Shown here piece after piece: positions 1-6,967 of a stretch of DNA of 47,675 nt (its first letter is position 1; each line of letters opens with the position of its first letter). This DNA is from an uncultured Oscillospiraceae bacterium. GTDB taxonomy: Bacteria; Bacillota; Clostridia; Oscillospirales; Oscillospiraceae. The notes beneath the pieces are model-generated. The model was not told the origin of the DNA and made no database searches. It was given only the letters and a program-made list of their open reading frames with translations. Position numbers and translations under genes: made by a program. Location: NCBI GenBank assembly GCA_900754515.1, contig CAAEDD010000104.1, positions 1 to 47,675 of the forward strand, read 5' to 3'.

Positions 1-3
1 GAA

Positions 4-29
4 CAAGGCGGCGCACTGGCGCCGCCTTG
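4..29 (-). terminator. Inverted repeat, probable terminator of the surface protein gene
   Basis: A perfect 11-base-pair stem (4-14 with 19-29) closes a four-base loop about 40 bases beyond the stop of the leftward surface-protein gene. The bases that would carry the T-run for leftward transcription lie outside the window. On the rightward strand a looser T-rich stretch (36-42) follows the stem, so it may work in both directions. Confidence 0.6.
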
Positions 30-67
30 AAATTGATTTTTTCTATCTGTATGTGCCTTTTATAAGC

Positions 68-2518
68 TTATTTTTTACGCTTTTTAACATAGTAGAATAC
101 GCCGCCTCCAACAGCCAGAACGGACACGCCCATCAAGCCCAGCCAAAGGCCAAGATTGCTGCTGTCCCCGGTTTTGGGAGTGCTGCTGTTATAAGCCTTG
201 ACGGTGAACTTCATATCCACCGCCGCTCCGGCCAGAACCGGAGCCCCGGCTCTGGAGCTGTTGGCGGAGAGGCTCAAAGCCACCATTGGCTCTGTCCAAT
301 AGGGATCTTCCCCGGAGAATACCAATGTGGCGTCATAGCTGCCCACGCCCAGGCCCGACTTAGGCTGCACGGATACGGCAACTGACTGGCCCACACCCAG
401 CCGGGTGCTGCTCTCCCCGGAGAGGCTCTCCTGGGCAAACTTGATGTCGTAGGCGGCGTTGACGGGCAGCACCAGATTCAGGGGCATTTCCCCGGTATTT
501 TTAATGATCAGTGTCTGGGCGGCAGGGCGGGTGTAGCCGGTATACACGGTGCCGAAGTTCAGCTGGGTCTTGCTGGCGCTGAGCTGTATGTTCATCTTCC
601 TAGTCACCATGGTGAGGCTGGTGTCGCCGCTGGGGGTAAAGGTGAAGATGTAATCGGTGGACAAAGTCTTGCCGTTTTCTGCCCAGCCCTCAAATACATA
701 GTAGCCCCAGGGCACGCATTCCAGCTGAATGGACTCTCCCTTGGGCACATACACGGTGGACAGATAGCCATTATACTTTTCCACCCAGGCACCGCTTTCC
801 CCCTCCGGCTCAGCCTTTATATCCACAAGCCAGCAGTCGGGGACGGTGATGGTGGAGCTGAGGTTTACAGGAGTGCCTTTATCATCCTCAAAAAGGAAAA
901 TGAGGGTAGTGCTGCCCACAGGCAGGGAGCCAAGGAAGCTGTTGGAGAGTATCAGCTGATTTCTGTTGCCATAGGCAAAGCCATAATCTGTGCCCTCCGT
1001 CAGTGTTTCTCCGCCGGCGGTGACGGAGCTTATGCTAAAGCCCTCCGGCAGCGTGAAATTCAGGGTCTCGGTTCCCCCCAGGGAGACCCGGTTCCTGTCC
1101 AGAGTTATCTGGGGTCTGTCAACGGCGGCAGTATACAGGGTGCAGGTCACGGTCTCCGTGTCGCTTTTATCGCCCAGGCTGCGCGTTACCCTGCACTGAT
1201 ACTGATAGCCGTTCATGCCGCCGGTGACATTGTTCACCGTGTATTCGGCGGAAGTTGCTCCTTCTATATCCGTGAAGCTCTTTCCGCCGTCAGTGCTGAT
1301 GGCCCACTGGTAGCTGAGAGTGTCAAAGCTGTATCCCTCGTCTTTAGCTTCGACCCTAAAAGTGGCGGAATTTCCAGGAGCGCTTACAACGCTCCTGGTA
1401 TACCCGCTTATCTCCACAGGCACCAGGAACATGGCCGCCAGATCGAAATCTGTTTTTGGCTCAAAAGTATATTGAGCGGTAAATGAAGGCCAGATGCCGG
1501 TGACCCTGTTATACCAGCCGGCAAATACATTCGGCTCTGCAGTTTCCGCCGTGAGCGACACCGACTCTCCCGCAGTGTATTCACCGCCGCCGTCGACCAC
1601 GCCCTTGCCGGCAGGCTCGGCGCTTACAGTTACCGTCACCTTGTCTGCAGACCAGGGAATGCTTTCGGCACTGGGGGCGCTGACGTCGCTTTCAGTATAG
1701 GCGGGATCGCCGGAGGGGATTGCCTGCACCGTGAAAGTGTATTTCTCCCCTTCAGACAACTTTTCTGATATGCGGCCGAGTTCAAAGACGGTTCCCTTGA
1801 CCGTTGTCTCATAGGAGCCCAACGTTTGGCCAGAAATCACCAGTTTGTATGTTCCGCCATTGGCAACTGCATCCCACACGGCAGTAAAGCCGACCCAGCG
1901 GAGATTTGTGGGCGTGTCCAGCTTGGTGCTGATAGGCGCCGGGGATTCTCCCAGGCATACGGCTGCCAAATCAGCGTCTTGGGCAGAGCACACCGGGCAG
2001 GCGGCATTTACATTGTCCTGGCTGCACTTTTCGGTGCAGGTGCATTTGTCCTCCCCAGTGGGGGGATTCTCTCCCGACGGGGCCGGGTTGCAGACCTCGC
2101 ACACATAGGTGCAGGGACTGCCTGCAGTGTAGCCGCAGCTTTCGTCATGTTCATGGAGGCATTTTGTCTCCTGAACGATGCAGCCGCTGTCCACGCTGCA
2201 CACATGAGTGCAAGCGGCCGCCGTTTTTTCCTCGCCCTCCGCCGGGAGCTGCCCGTCGGAATAGCAGTCCGCCGTATGTACATGGGTGCATTTTGTCACC
2301 TGAGTGATGCAGCCGCTGTCCAAACTGCACACATGAGTGCAGGGCGTGCCGGCGCTGTAACCGCAGCTTTCGTAGTGGGCCGGGTGGTGCTCACACAGGC
2401 CCACTGTGCCGGCGGTGGCCGTCCCGCCAACATCCTCTCCGTCTGCAAAGGCCGCGCAGGGCAGAAGAGCCAAAGCCAGGCACAGGCAGACGAAAATCGC
2501 AAACAAACGTTTTACCAT
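68..2518 (-). CDS. Sortase-anchored multidomain surface protein with Cys/His-rich repeats
   Basis: This is an 816-residue exported protein of unknown ligand. Residues 1-25 form a signal peptide ending in a CAAFA-type cleavage site. Residues about 40-185 are a Cys/His-rich stretch in which a block built on CTHVCS, DSGC and CxHxH occurs twice, with a partial third copy. After it I see a fibronectin-III-like segment (about 200-290), two InlB-B-repeat-like segments marked by AGWYN and EGWAEN, Ig-like and X2-like beta segments, and a HYDIN-like strand region near 640-750. The C-terminus has TPKTGD, one hydrophobic helix and a KKRKK tail, which is the layout of a sortase substrate. The usual Leu before PKTG is Thr. 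A consensus ribosome binding site (AAAGGAGG) precedes the ATG. Domain names are by eye; the anchoring is well supported, adhesion is inferred. Confidence 0.85.
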   Translation of the reverse strand: MVKRLFAIFVCLCLALALLPCAAFADGEDVGGTATAGTVGLCEHHPAHYESCGYSAGTPCTHVCSLDSGCITQVTKCTHVHTADCYSDGQLPAEGEEKTAAACTHVCSVDSGCIVQETKCLHEHDESCGYTAGSPCTYVCEVCNPAPSGENPPTGEDKCTCTEKCSQDNVNAACPVCSAQDADLAAVCLGESPAPISTKLDTPTNLRWVGFTAVWDAVANGGTYKLVISGQTLGSYETTVKGTVFELGRISEKLSEGEKYTFTVQAIPSGDPAYTESDVSAPSAESIPWSADKVTVTVSAEPAGKGVVDGGGEYTAGESVSLTAETAEPNVFAGWYNRVTGIWPSFTAQYTFEPKTDFDLAAMFLVPVEISGYTRSVVSAPGNSATFRVEAKDEGYSFDTLSYQWAISTDGGKSFTDIEGATSAEYTVNNVTGGMNGYQYQCRVTRSLGDKSDTETVTCTLYTAAVDRPQITLDRNRVSLGGTETLNFTLPEGFSISSVTAGGETLTEGTDYGFAYGNRNQLILSNSFLGSLPVGSTTLIFLFEDDKGTPVNLSSTITVPDCWLVDIKAEPEGESGAWVEKYNGYLSTVYVPKGESIQLECVPWGYYVFEGWAENGKTLSTDYIFTFTPSGDTSLTMVTRKMNIQLSASKTQLNFGTVYTGYTRPAAQTLIIKNTGEMPLNLVLPVNAAYDIKFAQESLSGESSTRLGVGQSVAVSVQPKSGLGVGSYDATLVFSGEDPYWTEPMVALSLSANSSRAGAPVLAGAAVDMKFTVKAYNSSTPKTGDSSNLGLWLGLMGVSVLAVGGGVFYYVKKRKK

Positions 2519-2653
2519 AATACATCCTCCTTTGTTAATCTATAATGATCACTGGGCGAAGTTACTATCATACAAGTATATATTACATTAAAACGATTGA
2601 TTATTAAATAGTTTTTTGAAATTTAAGAATTCTTTGGAATATCAAAAAATATC

Positions 2654-2695
2654 AAATATAAAACTGAGCCGCGAAGATTGAATTCTCTGCGACTC
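2654..2695 (-). terminator. Rho-independent terminator after the small membrane protein gene
   Basis: Read leftward, a 12-base-pair stem with one mismatch (2684-2695 with 2666-2677, loop of six) is followed by AGTTTTATATTTG. It starts just after the stop of the 2703-3014 gene. Confidence 0.65.
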
Positions 2696-2702
2696 TTTCC
2701 TG

Positions 2703-3014
2703 CTATTGCTCTACAGTTTCTCCCTTCAGACGGGGAAGCAGGAATTTGCTGAAAACAAGGCCCAGCGTCACAGTCAGCATGGGCAAAGCATAAGCCACAT
2801 TGCAGTATGCCGCCGGGGTTATCTTTGTTATGGCATAAAGGATGTCTGCCTCACAGACGGCAGACAGGAAAGTATTTATATAGGCCGAAAGCATGCAACT
2901 GCCCATGCCCGCAATGATAAAAAGGAAAACATACATATGCTCTTTTCCCATGCAGATAGCTGCAATCAGAAACGGGACAGAAAGGCATACAAAAAACATT
3001 TTAAGAAAATTCAT
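2703..3014 (-). CDS. Small membrane protein resembling the N-terminus of PrsW-type proteases, catalytic motif missing
   Basis: This 103-residue protein has about three hydrophobic segments (roughly 5-22, 27-45 and 68-90). By eye the order of features (IAGMGSCMLSAYINTFL, then an ITP...ALP segment) resembles the first third of clostridial PrsW-family intramembrane metalloproteases. At the place where that family carries its EExxK zinc-site motif this protein reads AYCNV, and it stops soon afterwards. It therefore looks like a truncated or repurposed relative without protease activity (inference). Its start overlaps the stop of the upstream reading frame by four bases (ATGA), which suggests translational coupling, and a terminator follows directly. 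It could also be an unrelated small membrane protein. Confidence 0.5.
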   Translation of the reverse strand: MNFLKMFFVCLSVPFLIAAICMGKEHMYVFLFIIAGMGSCMLSAYINTFLSAVCEADILYAITKITPAAYCNVAYALPMLTVTLGLVFSKFLLPRLKGETVEQ

Positions 3015-3298
3015 TGGCTCACCGCCTTTTCAACTGCCGACTGCGGCTTGCCAGCCAGCAGGAAGTCAGACCAGACTGGAAATTGCCGGCGTGAGATCCT
3101 CTGGAAAGACCGGATATCCACAGGCTGTATTCCGCGGCCATAAACAAAAATATCCGATATGTAGGTGGTATTGCCCATGGGCTCTTTAGCCCGGCAGTCC
3201 TTCCAAAACCAGGAGAGGGAGTCTGTAGAAGCTGGACAGCAAAAAATTGCCTTGGCTTTTTCAAGGTCGGGATCTGCGCATAATATGCCAAAATCCAT
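3011..3298 (-). CDS. Unrecognised 95-residue protein, upstream partner of the small membrane protein
   Basis: The reading frame encodes a soluble-looking, Cys-containing protein that I cannot place in a family. It overlaps the next gene by four bases, which favours real translation. Against it, no clear Shine-Dalgarno sequence precedes its ATG, and an overlapping frame (3019-3291) is also open. It may be the degraded front part of a longer gene. Confidence is low. Confidence 0.35.
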   Translation of the reverse strand: MDFGILCADPDLEKAKAIFCCPASTDSLSWFWKDCRAKEPMGNTTYISDIFVYGRGIQPVDIRSFQRISRRQFPVWSDFLLAGKPQSAVEKAVSQ

Positions 3299-3350
3299 AC
3301 ATATTATGCCATAATAATGAGGAATACTGCTCAGATCACGTTCGTCATTA

Positions 3351-3394
3351 AATAAAAAACAGACGGCGGTCCCTCAAAAGAGGAGACTGCCGTC
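3351..3394 (-). terminator. Rho-independent terminator of the PhnO-like acetyltransferase gene
   Basis: Read leftward, a nearly complete 14-base-pair stem (3380-3394 with 3362-3375, loop of four) is followed by TGTTTTTTATTT. It lies about 100 bases past the stop of the acetyltransferase gene. Confidence 0.8.
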
Positions 3395-3490
3395 CCGCCG
3401 TTTTTCAAAGACAAACGACTCTAAACCTCCATAAATACAATGGTTTTTGCCGGGTTATTTTTACACCCATGAGGCAGCTTGATCTACCGC

Positions 3491-3949
3491 CTAGCGCCCT
3501 ATCCTGTTTCCCATTTCCTTCTCTCCGGTGAGGGATTTTGAAAATTTATAATGGAAATTATGCATACCTTCCCTAAGGTAAAACCTATGGGTGTCTGAAC
3601 GGAGCTGGTTGCAGGCCACCTCGATTTGCAGGCAGCCCCGCTCTCCGGCCAGAATAAGGGCCAGGCCAAGCATCTCCTTGCCCAAGCCACGTCCCCTGTA
3701 TTGTTCATCTACCGCAAATTCCATTATCTCTCCTATCTTTCCGGCATGATGCAGCTGCTCTTCAAAGCGCAGGTTCAGCACGGCAATGAGTTCTCCTTCC
3801 CGGCGGCAGACAAGGCAGTAATAGTTTTCATCCTTCAGCTGGGCATTGAATATGCGCTCAAAGTCTTTATAGGAAAGTTTCCTCTCCTCCATGTCACAGA
3901 TGAGATCATACACCCGCTTTACATCTTTCGTGTCCGCCTTACAAAACAT
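3491..3949 (-). CDS. GNAT acetyltransferase, PhnO-like
   Basis: This 152-residue protein is a single GNAT domain, predicted to move an acetyl group from acetyl-CoA to an amine. The acetyl-CoA pyrophosphate loop is QYRGRGLGKE (residues 83-92). The surrounding pattern (DVxRVYDLICDME near the start, LHHAGKIGEIME at 66-77 and THRFYLREGM at 120-129) closely follows Escherichia coli PhnO, an aminoalkylphosphonate N-acetyltransferase. No phosphonate genes are nearby, so the substrate may be another small amine. It is a single-gene unit with its own terminator at 3351-3394. Confidence 0.85.
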   Translation of the reverse strand: MFCKADTKDVKRVYDLICDMEERKLSYKDFERIFNAQLKDENYYCLVCRREGELIAVLNLRFEEQLHHAGKIGEIMEFAVDEQYRGRGLGKEMLGLALILAGERGCLQIEVACNQLRSDTHRFYLREGMHNFHYKFSKSLTGEKEMGNRIGR

Positions 3950-4107
3950 CCGTATCTCCCCTTCCCGCTCGCTTTTACCGGCTCGCCCGTTTTCACCGCC
4001 GGCACTGGCTCTCTCTTTGCCTACAGTATAACAAGCCCGGCGGCACTGCGCAAGCTTCCCGCCCGCTGGGGCAACAGGGACTTCTGCCGCCGCAAAGCTC
4101 TAAGCCC

Positions 4108-4136
4108 GGGCAAGGCTGCCCGTGAGACGGGCCGCA
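4108..4136 (+). repeat. 29-base dispersed repeat, copy 1
   Basis: This copy matches 6108-6136 at 26 of 29 positions in the same orientation. The two copies start exactly 2000 bases apart and flank the secreted-protein/lipoprotein operon. Confidence 0.6.
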
Positions 4137-4160
4137 GCGTACTGCTGACGGCTTTTGCCG

Positions 4161-4192
4161 TTTGACCGATTATGCGTCAAATTTGACCGATT
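4161..4192. promoter_or_regulatory. Operator-like direct repeats and palindrome
   Basis: TTTGACCGATT occurs at 4161-4171 and again at 4182-4192, 21 bases (two helical turns) apart. The perfect palindrome GTCAAATTTGAC (4176-4187) bridges into the second copy. The cluster ends 12 bases before the -35 box of the operon promoter, a typical place for an activator or repressor site. The regulator is unknown. Confidence 0.5.
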
Positions 4193-4204
4193 GTTCCGAA
4201 TATG

Positions 4205-4234
4205 TTGACAGAAATCCCTGCTGATATTTACAAT
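4205..4234 (+). promoter_or_regulatory. SigA-type promoter of the secreted-protein operon
   Basis: A consensus TTGACA (4205-4210) is separated by 18 bases from TACAAT (4229-4234). The gene start is 62 bases downstream. Confidence 0.65.
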
Positions 4235-4295
4235 GTTAACAATTTGTTAACTCCATTGCTTCGAACTACGACTTTTTGTGAAAGGAGCTGCGGCA

Positions 4296-5090
4296 ATGAA
4301 AAGCTGGAAAAAAATCCTGACTCTGCTCATGGCTCTGAGTCTGACCGCTACGGGTCTGGCCTTTGGCAGCCCGGAGGCGGCGGCGGAAGAGGCTGTGCCC
4401 TATGCTGAGGAGATGGGTCTGGAATTCACGGAGGACACGGTGCTTCACGCACCCTTCTTCTCCTATCTTGAGAGAAACGGGGAATACGTCCCCTCGGTGG
4501 AGGGTCTGACTTTTACATCCATGGGGGACATGGAATACAGTATCGACAGCGTGAGCCTCAGCGAGCCGGATGAGGAGGGCCTGGTCACCCTGGATATTCT
4601 GGTGACTGTGACCTGCTCTTCCCTGTGGGAGGCAGAAGCTAGTGAATCATTTGAGTTAAACTGTCGGCAATCTGCAACTGGCCTTAGTTTTTTTGACTAT
4701 TATTCCGGATGCGTACCCCCCTTTAGAGACCTGATGGACAGCGATTCGACAGAGAGCTCCGTTGAATTTCTTATAGATGGAGAGAGCGTGCCGTTGTCCG
4801 GGACAATATCCAGTGAAGCTTCTTCCCGCTGGCGCTTTGGCTCCTGGTCCAAGTACGACACCTGGCAGAACGAGCTGCTGTGGGAGTATAGCTTCAAATA
4901 CAGCGCCACCTATCCCGCAGACTACGACGGGCTCTGCCTGGCTCTGTATAAGCCGGGAAAGACCGAATACAAAGAGCTTGACACGGAGGAGCTCCCGGAA
5001 TCAAAACCTCTCCTTGGTGAAGATGGAGCAGGTGCAGAAAACTACTACTGCCTGCGGGTGACAGAGCTGCTGGCAGCCTTCGGCTCCTGA
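4296..5090 (+). CDS. Secreted protein of unknown function
   Basis: This 264-residue protein begins with a signal peptide: a KSWKK basic start, then a hydrophobic core to about residue 24. The mature part is acidic (many Glu/Asp), has four Cys, and contains alternating hydrophobic stretches that suggest a beta-rich fold. I recognise no family. The ATG at 4296 is chosen because AAAGGAG (4281-4287) lies eight bases before it; an in-frame GTG at 4278 would place that site inside the coding region. It is the first gene of a two-gene operon with the lipoprotein gene 30 bases downstream, driven by the promoter at 4205. Confidence 0.75.
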   Translation: MKSWKKILTLLMALSLTATGLAFGSPEAAAEEAVPYAEEMGLEFTEDTVLHAPFFSYLERNGEYVPSVEGLTFTSMGDMEYSIDSVSLSEPDEEGLVTLDILVTVTCSSLWEAEASESFELNCRQSATGLSFFDYYSGCVPPFRDLMDSDSTESSVEFLIDGESVPLSGTISSEASSRWRFGSWSKYDTWQNELLWEYSFKYSATYPADYDGLCLALYKPGKTEYKELDTEELPESKPLLGEDGAGAENYYCLRVTELLAAFGS

Positions 5091-5120
5091 GCCGGGGCCG
5101 AAGATAAGGAAGGTGATAAC

Positions 5121-5963
5121 ATGAAAAAAGCTTTTGCGCTGTTTCTTATACTGTCCCTGATCTTTCTCAGCGGCTGCGGCCATGAGCACAGCTGGCAGGA
5201 GGCTACCTGCACCCAGCCCAGGACCTGCTCCGAGTGCGGAGAGACAGAGGGGGAGCCTCTGGGGCACAGTCCCACGGAGGCCACAGTCTGGGAGCCCTCG
5301 GTGTGCTCCCTGTGCGGAGAGGTGCTGGGGGAGAAGCTGGCTCCTGCATTTGAGCAGCATAACATAGAGGTCATGGATATCGTCGATATGCCCACGGAGT
5401 TTTTTGACGGAGCGCCTACCCAGAACCCGGAAACAGGATACCTTTACATAGAGCCCTTGCTGATGTTTTATACCGGCAATAATAGCAGAAATGCTGGAGT
5501 ACCCGGCTATCTGCGTCTTGTAGACTACAGTATCATAGAATCTGACGAGAATCACGAGGCTCTGGAGGGCTACGAGTGGCGCATAGCCAACTTTGAAGTT
5601 ATCTTCCCTGATATGTACTCCGGCTATCAGCTTGCCATAAGTGATGAGGATTTTTACGACATTGAGGGTCATGACGACAGCGCCCAGGGCTCCCACTACA
5701 CCGTGACCTGGCAGGGGGAGAGCTATGACGGCTGCGTGAGAATCATCAGCTTCTCTGAACTGCCCGACTACACTCTGCCGGTCACCGGCGGCTTTGCCTC
5801 TAACCTCATCTTTCTCTCAAAGGGCGTCACCGTGTCTTTCCGGGTACCAGTGGGCTATGACGGCAGCGTGGTATGCTTTAGGAATTCCATGTATAGTTTT
5901 GAACCCGGCCAGTATATTTACGACGTAATGACCCCTGACGACATTTTCATCCGTCTGACCTGA
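5121..5963 (+). CDS. Lipoprotein with tandem CxxC zinc-ribbon-like motifs
   Basis: This 280-residue protein has a lipoprotein signal peptide with lipobox LSGC (Cys at about 19), so it should be tethered to the outer face of the membrane. Just after the anchor comes a HSW-ATC-TCSECG-TEG-LGH element, with a second half-copy ending CSLCGEVLG. This Cys/His pattern is common in clostridial secreted proteins, and metal binding is plausible. The remaining 220 residues are acidic, aromatic and unrecognised. A GGAAGGTG ribosome binding site precedes the ATG. It shares an operon with the secreted protein upstream and ends in a strong terminator. Confidence 0.8.
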   Translation: MKKAFALFLILSLIFLSGCGHEHSWQEATCTQPRTCSECGETEGEPLGHSPTEATVWEPSVCSLCGEVLGEKLAPAFEQHNIEVMDIVDMPTEFFDGAPTQNPETGYLYIEPLLMFYTGNNSRNAGVPGYLRLVDYSIIESDENHEALEGYEWRIANFEVIFPDMYSGYQLAISDEDFYDIEGHDDSAQGSHYTVTWQGESYDGCVRIISFSELPDYTLPVTGGFASNLIFLSKGVTVSFRVPVGYDGSVVCFRNSMYSFEPGQYIYDVMTPDDIFIRLT

Positions 5964-5990
5964 TAAACCTTTCCCGCTTTTAAATCCTGC

Positions 5991-6030
5991 ACCGGGGCCA
6001 TGCAATGGCATGGCCCCGGTTTTTTATTTT
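5991..6030 (+). terminator. Rho-independent terminator of the lipoprotein operon
   Basis: A perfect 13-base-pair G+C-rich stem (5991-6003 with 6008-6020, four-base loop) is followed by TTTTTATTTT. Confidence 0.95.
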
Positions 6031-6107
6031 ATGTCCCGCTCTGTTGCCGCTGCAACAAAATTCCGGCGGTTCTCAGATATCATTGACATATAAGGAATCC
6101 GCACAGG

Positions 6108-6136
6108 GGGCAAGGCTGTCCGGGAGCCGGGCCGCA
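6108..6136 (+). repeat. 29-base dispersed repeat, copy 2
   Basis: This is the second copy of the element at 4108-4136, with three mismatches and the same orientation. It lies downstream of the lipoprotein-operon terminator. Confidence 0.6.
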
Positions 6137-6175
6137 CAGTGAAAAAGGCAAAAACCCTTTGCAAATGCCGTGAAA

Positions 6176-6230
6176 TGAAAAAAACAGGGAAAAATAACAA
6201 GGACGGAGCAAAAGCTCCGCCCTTGTTATT
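6176..6230 (-). terminator. Leftward terminator inside the truncated CPBP reading frame
   Basis: A 17-base-pair stem with one position that is G-U only in the leftward transcript (6214-6230 with 6193-6209, loop of four) is followed leftward by TTTTTCCCTGTTTTTTT. It ends transcription of the CPBP remnant. Confidence 0.8.
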
Positions 6231-6506
6231 AGAATATGAGCAAATACAGTCGGGGCAACGCAGCCCGGCAGGGCTGAGCCTCAAAAACCTGGCGGCCAGC
6301 AGCACTGCCCCGGTCAGGGCAAAGGCAGCATAAAGCAGCCCTGCGACCACATTGCAAACAGCTCCGGGCAGACCAAGGGCCGGCAGAGGCAGGCTGATAA
6401 ATAGAGCAAGGCTCTGGGCCAGTATCAGCAGAGCCACAGCCAGAAAACATCCCGCTATGGCCTTGCCCCGGCTCAGCTCATTGGAAGGTTTTTTTAAATC
6501 GTTCAT
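6231..6506 (-). pseudogene. Truncated CPBP-family intramembrane protease (N-terminal fragment)
   Basis: The first 90 or so residues (MNDLKKPSN..., two long hydrophobic helices, then AVLLAARFLRLSPAGLR) look like the N-terminal two transmembrane segments of CPBP (Abi) metalloproteases. The conserved glutamate motif (EExxFR) and the later helices are absent. The frame stays open to 6024, but it then reads through a terminator hairpin and low-complexity sequence, so those last 70 residues are unlikely to be meaningful. I read this as a gene whose 3' two thirds were deleted, joining its front to its terminator. A small standalone membrane protein is the alternative. Confidence 0.6.
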
Positions 6507-6569
6507 TAAGGTACCCCCAGATCTCCTGTGATTCTTATTGTTTTTTGTGGAAAAATTCTTATTGAAAAA

Positions 6570-6964
6570 AGCCGGTCAAAATCGTGATTAAAAACATTCT
6601 GTCAAAAAACTTGTGGTTGCCGTTATTAAAGAACCGGACAGTCCAGATATTTTCCGCAGTGAGGGCAGCAGTAAAAGGCAACACGCAGGGCTATATCCCT
6701 AGCATCAGAAACACTCCCGCCGCCGACAGGGATTTACCATAACCTTTGCCTTGAAACGCTGGCTTTACGGCAATGTTTTTCAGTTCCAAAACGTCATCCC
6801 TTCATGGGTCACCACACATTCACCTTTGATTCCGCCTTCCTCCGGCACGTACATGGCCCTGCACTCCAAATATCGGTTGATGATGGCCTTCTGTTCGTCT
6901 GCCGGCAAAAGCAAATCCAGGCATCGCTCTTTGCCGATTTCGACTCTCTGATTTTAATGGTCAC
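6570..6964 (-). pseudogene. Frameshifted GNAT acetyltransferase remnant
   Basis: Reading leftward from a GTG at 6964, about four bases after the stop of the YoaP-type gene, one frame gives a GNAT N-terminal half (LLLPADEQKAIINRYLEC, then EEGGIKGECVVTHEG). Near 6800 the match jumps to another frame, giving VLELKNIAVKPAFQGKGYGK, which carries the acetyl-CoA motif QGKGYGK. Further left the family pattern appears only in broken pieces (an AFY near the expected place, then FF and NHD pieces). At least two frame changes and several stops separate them. The gene cannot encode an intact enzyme unless the sequence has errors. It probably formed an operon with the acetyltransferase at 6968. Confidence 0.75.
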
Positions 6965-6967
6965 TTC

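Larger units (their letters stand above)
3950..4295. other. Gene-free stretch with a dispersed repeat, operator-like repeats and a promoter
   Basis: No convincing gene is visible in these 346 bases. The left part (3950-4107) is G+C-rich and featureless to me. The rest holds one copy of a 29-base repeat (4108-4136), two direct repeats spaced 21 bases apart with a palindrome between them (4161-4192), and a rightward promoter (4205-4234) for the secreted-protein operon. Confidence 0.6.

Noticed and set aside
1826..2545. Rightward 239-residue frame opposite the surface protein
   Set aside because: It is antisense to the Cys-rich repeats, has no ribosome binding site, and shows no recognisable protein features.
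4278..4295. GTG start for the secreted protein
   Set aside because: The AAAGGAG site would lie within the coding region; ATG 4296 has correct spacing.
6024..6230. C-terminal 70 residues of the CPBP-like frame
   Set aside because: The frame runs through a terminator hairpin and a dispersed repeat, so it is unlikely to be a real protein part.
6751..6951. Rightward 66-residue frame
   Set aside because: It is the reverse complement of the decayed acetyltransferase, which has recognisable motifs on the other strand.
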